Source: Candidatus Parcubacteria bacterium
Lineage (GTDB): Bacteria > Patescibacteriota > Minisyncoccia > UBA6257 > 2-01-FULL-56-20
DNA: 14,512 nt
Assembly (NCBI GenBank): GCA_027424065.1
Contig: DAIBYH010000011.1
Coordinates: 1 to 14,512, forward strand
Direction of reading: 5' to 3'
Positions 6,260 to 12,828 of this stretch are shown piece by piece. The notes beneath the pieces are model-generated. The model saw nothing but the letters and a program-made list of their open reading frames with translations, did not search any database and was not told the origin of the DNA. The first letter of the stretch is position 1. The number at the start of each line of letters is the position of its first letter. The translations under genes were made by a program, and so were the position numbers.

Positions 6260-8434
6260 TCAGGGAGCTATGGATGCGGTCGTCTGCTGGTTGTATTGCG
6301 TCCCGAAGTTCGCGATATTCTGTTTCGCCCAATTGATAACGCCGACCTCCCAGTTGTGGAACTGCGGATCGGAGGCGGGATTCGTCGGTACGGGCCCAAG
6401 CGGATCGTTCTTATCCACGTAGTAGAGAATGCTGTGGATCTGGTTGTTCTGCATATAGTTCCCATCGAGCATCGGTTTTGTTATCGGCGTGGTGCTGGCG
6501 GGAAGCGGGAAAACGTCCTGGGGATATTGCGGCAATGCCTGCGAGAGGAAGTCGTGCCAGATAGGAACGGCGGCAAGGATACTGGAACCGTTCCGATGCA
6601 TCGGAGCGTTGTTATTGTTGCCGGCCCAGACGCCGACAGCGATATCGGGGGTGTAGCCCATCGCCCAGGCGTCGCGATAGTCGTTGGATGTTCCGGTCTT
6701 GAGGGCGACCTGGTAGCCCGGAAAAACGGTCTCGTCGAGGCTGCCGCCGAAGAGTCCGGCGCGGGCACTTGCGTCGTCGAGGATGCCGGTGATAAGCCGG
6801 ACGTCCTGTGCCGGCGCGACGCGGGTTGATTGATCGTTCCAGGACTCGAGAACATTGCCATTCGCGTCCTGCACCTGCAGGATCATGGATTGCGCATGCT
6901 TGATGCCGTCCGCCGCGAGTGCGCTGTAGGCTCCGGTGAGGTCGATGAGGTGCACGGCGCCGCCTCCGAGCACGAGCGAAAGGCCGTAGCTGTTCGGATC
7001 GTTGAGGGTGGTGATCCCGAAGTTGTTGATGGTGGAAATGGCATTCTTAATGCCGACCAGGTAGAGCATCTTTACGGCGGGAACGTTGATGGATTGGGCG
7101 AGCGCGGTGCGGATAGTGACGGGACCTGCGAAGGTTCCCTCGAAGTCCACCGGATGGAAACAGGCCTTGTTCGTGCTCGTGAAGTCGGGCACGGCGGGGC
7201 ATGACGGATCGGTGCTGAATTCCGTGGGGACGTCGAAAAGGATCGTGTCGGGCGTATAGCCCTGCTCGAATCCGGTGAGATAGACGAACGGCTTAAGGCT
7301 GGAGCCCGGCTGGCGGAGCCCCTGGGTGGCGACATCGAAGTTGCCGTCGTTCGCCGTATCAAAGTAGTTGCGCGATCCGACGAGCGCGAGGATCTGGCCG
7401 GTCTGGGGATCCTCCGCGACCAGGGAAGCGTTGTTGCTGTCGTAGAGCTGCTGGTTCCGGGCAGCGCCGGCGGAAACGGCGGCCTCGGCTTCCTGTTCAA
7501 GCTGCCAGTTCAGGGTCGTGATGACCTTCATATTGGTGTCATCCACCATGGTTTCGCCGTATTTCTGGACGAGATAGTCCTCAACGGCGGTGACGAACCA
7601 GGGCGCCTTGATGCCGCCGACGGAGCGCGGCTGGAACGTTATCTTTTCCGCGACTGCCGCATTGAACTGGGCCTTCGTGATCATCTTGAGGTTATACATT
7701 TTCTGGAGGACCAGTTTCTGACGGGCGAAAAGCTCGTTCACGTGATTGCCCCAGGGGGAATAGTAGGTCGGCGCGTTCGGGAGCGCCGCGAGAAGGGCGC
7801 TCTGCGCGATGTCGAGCTCTGATGCCGGAATGCCGAAGTACGCCTCGCTCGCGGTCTCTGCGCCGACGAGCGTGGGGCCATAGGGGACATCGTTCAGGTA
7901 CAGGCCGAGGATCTGATCTTTTGAATAGATCTGGCCGAGGCGGATGGCGAGAATGAGCTCTTTCAGTTTGCGCGTGAAGGTGCGGTTGAGATTCAGGAAC
8001 GCCTGGCGGGCGACCTGCTGGGTGAGCGTGGAACCGCCCTCGACGATGCTGCCATGGATCAAGTCCACGAAGGCGGCGCGCAGGATGCCTTCAGGACTGA
8101 ATGCAGGTTCGTTGTAGAAGTTCTGGTCCTCGATGGCGACCGTTGCCTGTTTTAAGCTGTCGGGAAATGCCGACGCCGGCGCCGTGGTCTGCTGAACGCC
8201 GATCTGATACAACAGAATGGTCCCGGTCCGGTCGTAGAAACGGGTTGAGGCGTGGCTGACCGTGGAGGTGTTTGCGATCGTAACGAACGAAGGGAGCGTT
8301 TCTGCGTAATAGATGGAAAGTGCGAAAACGCCGACGCAGCCGAGCAGGAGTGCCAGTGCGACGATCTTGAGAGCGAGGATGACGCGCCGGCGCATCTTTC
8401 CCTGTCCGGGACGGGCTTCGGATTCTTGCCGCAT
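6260..8434 (-). CDS. Class A penicillin-binding protein (transglycosylase/transpeptidase)
   Basis: A 724-residue bifunctional peptidoglycan synthase of the PBP1A type. A short basic cytoplasmic tail precedes one membrane anchor (about 17-42). The GT51 domain follows: IEDQNFY with catalytic Glu102, GGSTLTQQ (133-140), RKLKE (155-159) and KDQILGLYLNDVPYG (172-186). The transpeptidase domain has SSLK (nucleophile Ser378, Lys381), SIN (448-450) and KTG (579-581). The usual GT51 EDxxFxxHxG motif has no His here (EDQNFYNEPAF). The C-terminus is Asn/Gln/Thr-rich with no PASTA domain. A CATAAT box 6 nt upstream supports ATG 8434. It is monocistronic, ending at the palindromic terminator, and implies a peptidoglycan wall. 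Confidence 0.96.
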   Translation of the reverse strand: MRQESEARPGQGKMRRRVILALKIVALALLLGCVGVFALSIYYAETLPSFVTIANTSTVSHASTRFYDRTGTILLYQIGVQQTTAPASAFPDSLKQATVAIEDQNFYNEPAFSPEGILRAAFVDLIHGSIVEGGSTLTQQVARQAFLNLNRTFTRKLKELILAIRLGQIYSKDQILGLYLNDVPYGPTLVGAETASEAYFGIPASELDIAQSALLAALPNAPTYYSPWGNHVNELFARQKLVLQKMYNLKMITKAQFNAAVAEKITFQPRSVGGIKAPWFVTAVEDYLVQKYGETMVDDTNMKVITTLNWQLEQEAEAAVSAGAARNQQLYDSNNASLVAEDPQTGQILALVGSRNYFDTANDGNFDVATQGLRQPGSSLKPFVYLTGFEQGYTPDTILFDVPTEFSTDPSCPAVPDFTSTNKACFHPVDFEGTFAGPVTIRTALAQSINVPAVKMLYLVGIKNAISTINNFGITTLNDPNSYGLSLVLGGGAVHLIDLTGAYSALAADGIKHAQSMILQVQDANGNVLESWNDQSTRVAPAQDVRLITGILDDASARAGLFGGSLDETVFPGYQVALKTGTSNDYRDAWAMGYTPDIAVGVWAGNNNNAPMHRNGSSILAAVPIWHDFLSQALPQYPQDVFPLPASTTPITKPMLDGNYMQNNQIHSILYYVDKNDPLGPVPTNPASDPQFHNWEVGVINWAKQNIANFGTQYNQQTTASIAP

Positions 8435-8440
8435 TTTCTA

Positions 8441-8469
8441 ATTATGGAACAAAAAAAGCCCCCGCGCAA
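8441..8469 (-). promoter_or_regulatory. PBP promoter, leaderless and embedded in a terminator
   Basis: On the minus strand, TTGCGC (8469-8464), a 17-bp spacer and CATAAT (8446-8441) precede the ATG at 8434 by 6 nt. The -35 hexamer lies in the loop and upper stem of the terminator of the upstream acidic-protein gene, and the spacer contains its T tract. Confidence 0.7.
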
Positions 8470-8480
8470 TCGCGGGGGCT
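8451..8480 (-). terminator. Strong rho-independent terminator of the acidic-protein gene
   Basis: On the minus strand a perfect 10-bp stem with arms AGCCCCCGCG and CGCGGGGGCT (plus-strand 8457-8466 and 8471-8480) closes a 4-nt loop, and a run of seven T follows (8457-8451). It starts 14 nt after the stop codon at 8495. This is the most convincing terminator in the window. Confidence 0.95.
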
Positions 8481-8494
8481 TGCGGTCGGAAGCG

Positions 8495-8701
8495 CTATGC
8501 TTCGTCGTCGCTTTCTTCCTCTTCTTCGTCATCATCCGCACCGTCCTCGTCTTCGCTGTCTTCGTCGCCGCCCTCCTCTTCGGTCTCTTCGTCTTCGAGG
8601 AGTTCGTCGTCGTCATTCATGGTGTCATCCGCATCTTCTTCGCTGTCTTCGTCGCTCAAGGCGCGGAATGCGAGGCGGAGGTCAAGAAGTTCTGTCGGCA
8701 T
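8495..8701 (-). CDS. Small hyperacidic protein of unknown function
   Basis: A 68-residue protein in which 39 residues are Asp or Glu and only two are basic (R9, R13). The first 16 residues (MPTELLDLRLAFRALS) could form a short amphipathic helix. The rest is acidic low-complexity sequence with runs such as DDDEEEEE, probably disordered. I recognise no family. It is treated as a real gene because a TTGACA/TATACT promoter lies upstream and a strong terminator lies 14 nt downstream. There is no clear Shine-Dalgarno sequence, and the predicted 5' leader is about 34 nt. A DNA-mimic, a chaperone-like binder of basic proteins, or an RNA polymerase delta-like acidic tail are possible by composition only. 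The antisense strand also has open frames, but those lack signals. Confidence 0.7.
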   Translation of the reverse strand: MPTELLDLRLAFRALSDEDSEEDADDTMNDDDELLEDEETEEEGGDEDSEDEDGADDDEEEEESDDEA

Positions 8702-8742
8702 TCTTGGTTAATAAAATAGTGAAACGACCTTTTATGAAAATC

Positions 8743-8770
8743 AGTATACGGAGGGAAAGCTCCTTGTCAA
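8743..8770 (-). promoter_or_regulatory. Promoter of the acidic-protein gene
   Basis: On the minus strand a perfect TTGACA (8770-8765), a 16-bp spacer and TATACT (8748-8743) predict a start near 8736, about 34 nt before the ATG at 8701. It lies just downstream of ruvC, so this gene is a separate transcription unit. Confidence 0.8.
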
Positions 8771-8773
8771 CAA

Positions 8774-8816
8774 CCGGAATACGCGCGCCGCAGCGCGCCA
8801 TCGTTCAGAATTCCGG
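8774..8816. repeat. Nested inverted repeat at the 3' end of ruvC
   Basis: CCGGAAT (8774-8780) and ATTCCGG (8810-8816) flank an inner GCGCGC stem (8783-8788 with 8793-8798, loop CGCA). The right arm lies inside the last codons of ruvC. It could end the yebC-ruvC transcript, but no proper T tract follows on the minus strand. Confidence 0.45.
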
Positions 8817-9329
8817 CAGCGGATCGTTCACTGCCATGATCGCACCGGCTAAGGCGTCGCTCGCGTCATCGATCACGCGCAGATCATGTTCGCCGAGAAT
8901 GAGGCGCACCATTTTAAGCACGGCTTTCTTGTCGGAAAGGCCGTAGCCCGTGATGCCGAGCTTGATCTCGTTCGGCGTGAACTCGCGGATGGGAAGATTT
9001 GCTTCGTGGATGGCAAGGAGCAGGACGCCGCGGGCCTGCGCGACCGCGAGCGCGGTCTTCTGGTTTTTGGCAAAGTAGAGCTTTTCGATGCCGACAACGT
9101 CCGGATTGTATTTTTCAATGACCGCTCTGATGCCCTGCTTGGTTTCCGCGAGCGCGCCGATATCATCCGTGCTCCGGATGGCGAGTATGCCGGCGTCTTT
9201 CATGACGAGCGAGCCGTCGGCCCTCTTTTCGACGACGCCGTAGCCGATGCGCCGCGTTCCGGGGTCGATGCCGAGCGAGATCCGGGAATTATTCGACGGC
9301 CGGGAGCGCCGCGGCGTTCGTGTAGACAT
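8805..9329 (-). CDS. ruvC: Holliday junction resolvase RuvC
   Basis: A 174-residue endonuclease that resolves Holliday junctions in homologous recombination. The four catalytic acids are visible: D22 in LGIDPGTRRIGYG, E82 in VGIEKLYF, and D155 and D158 in DDASDALAGA. ARGVLLLA (99-106) and the KLGITGYG region (123-130) fit the family. Between the upstream part of the frame and the LGIDPG core, the only in-frame ATG is at 9327-9329. It lies inside yebC, giving a 41-nt overlap and an extra basic N-terminus (MSTRTPRRSRPSNNSR) that most RuvCs lack. No ATG, GTG or TTG occurs between it and the core, so a later start would need a rare codon such as ATC. yebC-ruvC adjacency is common in bacteria. Confidence 0.93.
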   Translation of the reverse strand: MSTRTPRRSRPSNNSRISLGIDPGTRRIGYGVVEKRADGSLVMKDAGILAIRSTDDIGALAETKQGIRAVIEKYNPDVVGIEKLYFAKNQKTALAVAQARGVLLLAIHEANLPIREFTPNEIKLGITGYGLSDKKAVLKMVRLILGEHDLRVIDDASDALAGAIMAVNDPLPEF

Positions 9330-9834
9330 TTTGGACATTATCGTTATCGTGCAAAGCTTCGATGAGCGCGACCAGTTTCTCGGCATCCTCTTTGGCGATC
9401 TCCTGCGGGAATTTCGGAACATAACCTTCGTTCGTTCTCTCGAAGGCCCATTGGACGCTGCCCGACTCCGCCCATTTTCCGTTACGGTCCCGGAGGATCG
9501 TTTTGATCTCCTGGACGGCACGGTTCCGGTTGTCGCTTACGGCCTCGATGAGGACCGCGATGCCGCCCGGTCCGTACGCTTCAAAGAGCAGCTCCTCGAG
9601 GTTGTTTCCGGATTCGGACGCTTTTTTCACGGCGCGATCGATATTGTCCTGCGGAACGGCCATTTCTTTCGCCTTCGCGATGGCGCTCCTGAGGCGCGGA
9701 TTGAAGTCCGGGTTCGGTTCCGTTTTCGCCGCAGCGGAGATCAGGGCGAGCAGCTTTGAGAAAACCTTGCCGCGCTTCTGATCAGTGATCTCTTTTTTAT
9801 GCTTGATGCCCGCCCAATGGGAATGTCCTGACAT
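9289..9834 (-). CDS. yebC: YebC/PmpR family protein, shortened form
   Basis: A 181-residue member of the YebC family, long annotated as a transcriptional regulator and more recently linked to ribosome function at difficult (proline-rich) sequences. The N-terminal signature MSGHSHWAGIKHKKEITDQKR is nearly canonical, and FSKLLALISAAAK, NPRLRSAIAKAKEMAVP (45-61) and EAYGPGGIAVLIEAVSDNRNR (85-105) follow. The usual protein is about 240 residues. Here the sequence goes from SVQWAFERT (126-134) almost directly to the C-terminal LHDNDNVQNVYTN (161-173), so roughly 60 residues of the third domain are absent. The frame is intact, so this looks like a compact variant rather than a broken gene. It is first in an operon with ruvC. 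Confidence 0.93.
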   Translation of the reverse strand: MSGHSHWAGIKHKKEITDQKRGKVFSKLLALISAAAKTEPNPDFNPRLRSAIAKAKEMAVPQDNIDRAVKKASESGNNLEELLFEAYGPGGIAVLIEAVSDNRNRAVQEIKTILRDRNGKWAESGSVQWAFERTNEGYVPKFPQEIAKEDAEKLVALIEALHDNDNVQNVYTNAAALPAVE

Positions 9835-9846
9835 GGTGAATGGCGA

Positions 9847-9909
9847 TTAGTTTTCAGCGATCAGGAAGATAGCGATCAGAAGCAGATATGAGTGATCAGC
9901 TGTCGACAT
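9847..9909 (-). CDS. Possible 20-residue hydrophobic small ORF upstream of yebC
   Basis: An ATG at 9909 opens a 20-residue frame, mostly hydrophobic (SYLLLIAIFLIA), ending 12 nt before yebC. A weak promoter-like pair lies just upstream: TTGCTT (9941-9936), 16 bp, TAAAAT (9919-9914), with only 4 nt before the ATG. It could be an upstream leader peptide or chance. The same promoter could instead serve yebC with a leader of about 70 nt. Confidence 0.2.
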   Translation of the reverse strand: MSTADHSYLLLIAIFLIAEN

Positions 9910-9965
9910 CCCTATTTTAGTTTCAAAAAATAAAAAAGCAAAGCTTTTAAAGAATGAATACAACA

Positions 9966-9992
9966 TTTTATCGAGGTTGAACCTCGATAAAA
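9966..9992. repeat. Perfect 27-bp palindrome between yebC and the secreted-protein gene
   Basis: TTTTATCGAGGTT (9966-9978) and its exact complement (9980-9992) are separated by a single G. An 8-bp GC-containing core (TCGAGGTT with AACCTCGA) is flanked by A/T pairs that would provide U-rich ends on both strands. It may be a backup terminator after the hairpin at 10001-10029, or a DNA-binding site. The ACCTCG core also occurs in the stem at 6222-6256. Confidence 0.75.
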
Positions 9993-10000
9993 TAAAGGAA

Positions 10001-10029
10001 CAGCCGGTACCTTTTCGGGATACCGGCTG
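10001..10029 (-). terminator. Terminator of the secreted-protein gene
   Basis: CAGCCGGTA (10001-10009) and TACCGGCTG (10021-10029) form a perfect 9-bp stem with an 11-nt loop, 25 nt after the stop codon. On the minus strand TTCCTTTATTTTAT follows, a moderately T-rich tail that runs into the 27-bp palindrome. Confidence 0.65.
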
Positions 10030-10054
10030 AGGGGAAAGCTGTTTTCTCAATGGG

Positions 10055-10834
10055 TCAGTGGAGGTCGCTCATGCCGAGAACGAACACCTGGTTCCAGGTT
10101 CCGTAGTACTGCTGGTTGGAGAATCCCTGATTCCAGGTCACGATCCTTCCGTCCGGCGCCGTTGCGGTGACGGTCACGTTCATCGGCGACCAGGCAACGT
10201 ACGCCTTCATGTCGCCGAGGGCGAGCTCGTCGACGTTGCTGCCGTTCACGACGATCTGCGCCGGCGTACTGCTGTTCCAGATAAAGACGATCATGTTTGC
10301 GCCATCTGCCGTGAAGTACGGTAGATGGACCGCGCGCACGTCCTGTTTTCGGTCAGCGTACGCCGCTACCGGGTTCAGATCGTTCGAGAATCGGATGGTC
10401 TGCGGCGTGAAGATCATGCTCTCCACGACGCTCATGCCGCCACCCGGAAGGTTGAACGATCCCCATGCTGCGCCGATGTAGTGATTCTCCTCATCCACAT
10501 AGAGTGCAATGATGGGAATGTTCAGGGGCGAGCTCAGATCATAGTTCGCGACTCCCGGCTTTGCGAACGGATTCCAGGATGCCTTGTCTTTTCCGGCGTA
10601 CATGGTCTCGCCGGGAAGCAGGTCTCCGAGATATCCGTCGCTGAGCTTTCCGTGTTTGCCCGGGGCAACGGTGTAGATCCGGCAGCGCCAGGGCGCTGCA
10701 TTCTGTATGGAAAGCCGTGCTGACGGCATCCCATACATCATTGCCGTTTGGGTGTAGGTCTGCGCAGGGGATTGCGCCATCGCTGTACCGGCCGCAAAGA
10801 CCAGTGCAGCGAGGGCCGAGATCATCCTTTTCAT
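10055..10834 (-). CDS. Secreted protein of unknown family
   Basis: A 259-residue protein I do not recognise. It starts with a clear Sec signal peptide: MKR, a hydrophobic core ISALAALVFAAGT, and AMA before Gln21-Ser22 as a signal peptidase I site, so the mature protein is about 239 residues. There is no lipobox Cys, and the only Cys is C51 (PWRCRIYTV). The mature part is rich in Gly, Asn, aromatic and alternating hydrophobic residues, suggesting mostly beta structure. TWNQ occurs twice near the C-terminus (GRIVTWNQGF and YGTWNQVFVL). There is no second membrane segment and no sorting motif. It has its own promoter, a strong Shine-Dalgarno sequence and a terminator, so it is monocistronic. Confidence 0.85.
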   Translation of the reverse strand: MKRMISALAALVFAAGTAMAQSPAQTYTQTAMMYGMPSARLSIQNAAPWRCRIYTVAPGKHGKLSDGYLGDLLPGETMYAGKDKASWNPFAKPGVANYDLSSPLNIPIIALYVDEENHYIGAAWGSFNLPGGGMSVVESMIFTPQTIRFSNDLNPVAAYADRKQDVRAVHLPYFTADGANMIVFIWNSSTPAQIVVNGSNVDELALGDMKAYVAWSPMNVTVTATAPDGRIVTWNQGFSNQQYYGTWNQVFVLGMSDLH

Positions 10835-10839
10835 AGTGG

Positions 10840-10911
10840 CCTCCTTGGCCTTGAAAATTCGCTGTAAAAGAGCGTAACTGTATTTTACGCCATATTTTTA
10901 TATTTTGTCAA
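10840..10911 (-). promoter_or_regulatory. Promoter and canonical Shine-Dalgarno of the secreted-protein gene
   Basis: On the minus strand a perfect TTGACA (10911-10906), an 18-bp A/T-rich spacer and TAAAAT (10887-10882) are followed by AAGGAGG (10846-10840), 5 nt before the ATG at 10834. The predicted leader is about 40 nt. The combination contrasts with the leader-free starts of neighbouring housekeeping genes. Confidence 0.75.
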
Positions 10912-10913
10912 AT

Positions 10914-10938
10914 ACCCAAAAAGGCCGGTTTTTCGGGT
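10914..10938 (-). terminator. Possible hairpin terminator upstream of the secreted-protein promoter
   Basis: ACCCAAAAAG and its partner ending TTTTTCGGGT pair at 9 of 10 positions (including one G-T pair) around a short loop. It lies downstream of thrS on the minus strand and only 2 nt before the TTGACA box. The T tract after it is weak, so this is tentative. Confidence 0.35.
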
Positions 10939-10967
10939 GATTTAGAGGGTTCGTCGCGCCTTCGCTT

Positions 10968-11048
10968 GTCATGGTCCCGGGAGCGGGACCATCCGTGCTT
11001 TCTTTTTCACATACAAGAAGCACGGATCCTCGCCTCCGCGAGGATGAC
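10968..11048. repeat. Cloverleaf-forming intergenic element bounded by GTCAT...ATGAC
   Basis: Four stems abut with no unpaired junction bases. The outer stem is GTCAT (10968-10972) with ATGAC (11044-11048). Arm 1 is GGTCCCG/CGGGACC (10973-10990). Arm 2 is ATCCGTGCTT/AAGCACGGAT (10991-11000 with 11018-11027, 17-nt loop). Arm 3 is CCTCGC/GCGAGG (11028-11043). It lies 19 bp downstream of the thrS stop. The ends and the ATCC...GGAT core match the element at 6139-6209, so the two belong to one REP-like family. Confidence 0.8.
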
Positions 11049-11067
11049 GAATTCTTGCTCTTTTTTC

Positions 11068-12822
11068 TTACGGGAGCGTTTTTTTCGCGGTCTCCCGCGC
11101 GAGCTTTTTTATGAAAGCATCAAGGTCCGTTTCCTCGGTCTTCTCGGCGTTGCCGCGGGTTCTGAAGTTGATGGTCTTTGCCTGCTGTTCTTTTTCGCCG
11201 ACGACGATGATATAGGGAACCTTCATCATCTCCGCGGCGCGGATGCGCTTGCCGAGGGATTCGTCCGCTTCCGCGAATTCGGCGCGGATGCCGGCGGCGA
11301 TCAGCGAATCGTGGACGCTTCGTCCGTAATCCGTGAACTTGTCGCTCACGGGGACGATCGCCGCCTGGACCGGTGCGAGCCAGAGCGGGAATGCTCCGCC
11401 GAAGTGCTCGATGATCACGGCGAGGAACCGTTCAATGGATCCCATGATGGCGGCGTGGATCATGACGATCCGTTCTTTTTCGCCGTTCTCGTTGACGCAG
11501 GTCAGATCAAAGCGTTCCGGCTGGTTGAGATCAAGCTGGATCGTGGCGACCTGGTGCATGCGTCCGATGGCATCCTTGCCCATGAAATCCAATTTCGGTC
11601 CGTAGAACGCCGCTTCGCCGATACCATCAAAGGAATCAGCCTGCTTCTCTTTGGCGATCTCGCGCAGCATGTTCTCGGCAAAGGCCCATTTGTCCTTGTC
11701 GCCCAGATATTTTTCGGGATGGGCGGGATCGTGGAGGGACAGGCGGACGCGGAGCGAAAATCCGAACGCGCCATAGAACTCTTCGATGATGTCCCAGATC
11801 TTCAGGAATTCCTCCTTGGCCTGGGACATGCGGCAGAAAACGTGGGCATCGTCCTGAGTGATGGCGAGAACGCGGGCAAGGCCGGCGAGTTCGCCGGACT
11901 GTTCGTCCCGATAGACCTTCGTGGTCGATGCGTAGCGCTGCGGGAGTTCGCGGTAGCTCCAGGGGCGCCGGGCATAGATCTGGGCATGATGCGGGCAGTT
12001 CATCGGCTTCATGGCAAACTCATGCCCTTCGCGCGTCACGATCTTGAAAAGATCGTCTTTGTATTTATCCCAGTGTCCGCTTTTCTGATACAGTTCTTTT
12101 TTTGTGATATGGGGGATGTCGACCTGGACATAGCCGCGTTTTTCGCGCAGTTGCCAGACGAAATCGTCCAAAAGGTTGCGGACCAGGGTTCCTTTCGGGG
12201 TCCAGAGCGGCAGACCGGGGCCGACGAGGTCGGAGAAGGTAAAAAGGTCAAGTTGAGGACCCAATTTTTTATGATCGCGTTTTTCGGCCTCTGCGCGCAT
12301 GGCGAGGTAGTCATCAAGCTCTTTTTTCGAGCCGAAGGCGAGGCCGTAGATGCGCTGGAGCATCGGGTTCTTCTCGTCGCCGCGCCAGTAGGCGCCCGCG
12401 ATCTTATCCAGCTTGAACGCGTCCGCGGGGATCTCCGAGGTGTTCTCCACATGGCCGCCGCGGCAGAGGTCGCTGAAGACATCGCCCGTGTGGTAGATGG
12501 TGAGCTTCTTGCCTTCGCCGGAGAACTCGTTGATCAGATCAAGCTTGAACGGCTGCTCCTTAAACCGCTTTTTCGCTTCCTCCACGGAGACCTCCTCCTC
12601 CGAGAAGGAGAGCTTCTTGTTGATGAGGTTCCGCATCGTTTTTTCGAATCCCTTCAGATCGTCGGGAGTGAGCGAGCGGGGCAGTTCGAAATCATAATAA
12701 AAACCGTTCTCAATGACCGGACCGATGCCGAGCTTTGCATCGGGGAATTCTTTGAGAACGGCGGCCGCAAGGAGATGGGCGAGAGAGTGCCGGATATGAT
12801 CAAGGTCTGCGTTCGGATCCAT
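11068..12822 (-). CDS. thrS: Threonine-tRNA ligase (ThrRS), lacking the TGS domain
   Basis: A 584-residue class II synthetase that charges tRNA-Thr. It begins at the editing domain: HSLAH with H12 and H16, then C120 and H124 in CRGGH (usually CRGPH). The catalytic core follows, with zinc ligands C276 (MNCPHH), H327 (DDAHVFC) and H456 (MIHAAIMGSIERF), and motif 2 VYRDEQSGEL with R305. The C-terminal anticodon-binding domain spans about 480-575. The roughly 60-residue N-terminal TGS domain of most bacterial ThrRSs (about 640 residues) is missing. ATG 12822 is supported by a -10 box 6 nt upstream and by the normal domain boundary, so the absence is not a start-call error. It diverges from serS. 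Confidence 0.96.
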   Translation of the reverse strand: MDPNADLDHIRHSLAHLLAAAVLKEFPDAKLGIGPVIENGFYYDFELPRSLTPDDLKGFEKTMRNLINKKLSFSEEEVSVEEAKKRFKEQPFKLDLINEFSGEGKKLTIYHTGDVFSDLCRGGHVENTSEIPADAFKLDKIAGAYWRGDEKNPMLQRIYGLAFGSKKELDDYLAMRAEAEKRDHKKLGPQLDLFTFSDLVGPGLPLWTPKGTLVRNLLDDFVWQLREKRGYVQVDIPHITKKELYQKSGHWDKYKDDLFKIVTREGHEFAMKPMNCPHHAQIYARRPWSYRELPQRYASTTKVYRDEQSGELAGLARVLAITQDDAHVFCRMSQAKEEFLKIWDIIEEFYGAFGFSLRVRLSLHDPAHPEKYLGDKDKWAFAENMLREIAKEKQADSFDGIGEAAFYGPKLDFMGKDAIGRMHQVATIQLDLNQPERFDLTCVNENGEKERIVMIHAAIMGSIERFLAVIIEHFGGAFPLWLAPVQAAIVPVSDKFTDYGRSVHDSLIAAGIRAEFAEADESLGKRIRAAEMMKVPYIIVVGEKEQQAKTINFRTRGNAEKTEETDLDAFIKKLARETAKKTLP

Positions 12823-12828
12823 GGCTTT

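Noticed and set aside
8252..8719. Plus-strand open frame opposite the PBP 5' end and acidic gene
   Set aside because: The Val/Phe-rich translation is the complement of acidic codons, and it crosses a minus-strand terminator and promoter. No signals support it.
9847..10050. 67-residue minus-strand open frame spanning the intergenic palindromes
   Set aside because: It covers the terminator hairpin and the 27-bp palindrome and has no ribosome site. Only its last 20 codons have any start signal, and these are listed separately with low confidence.
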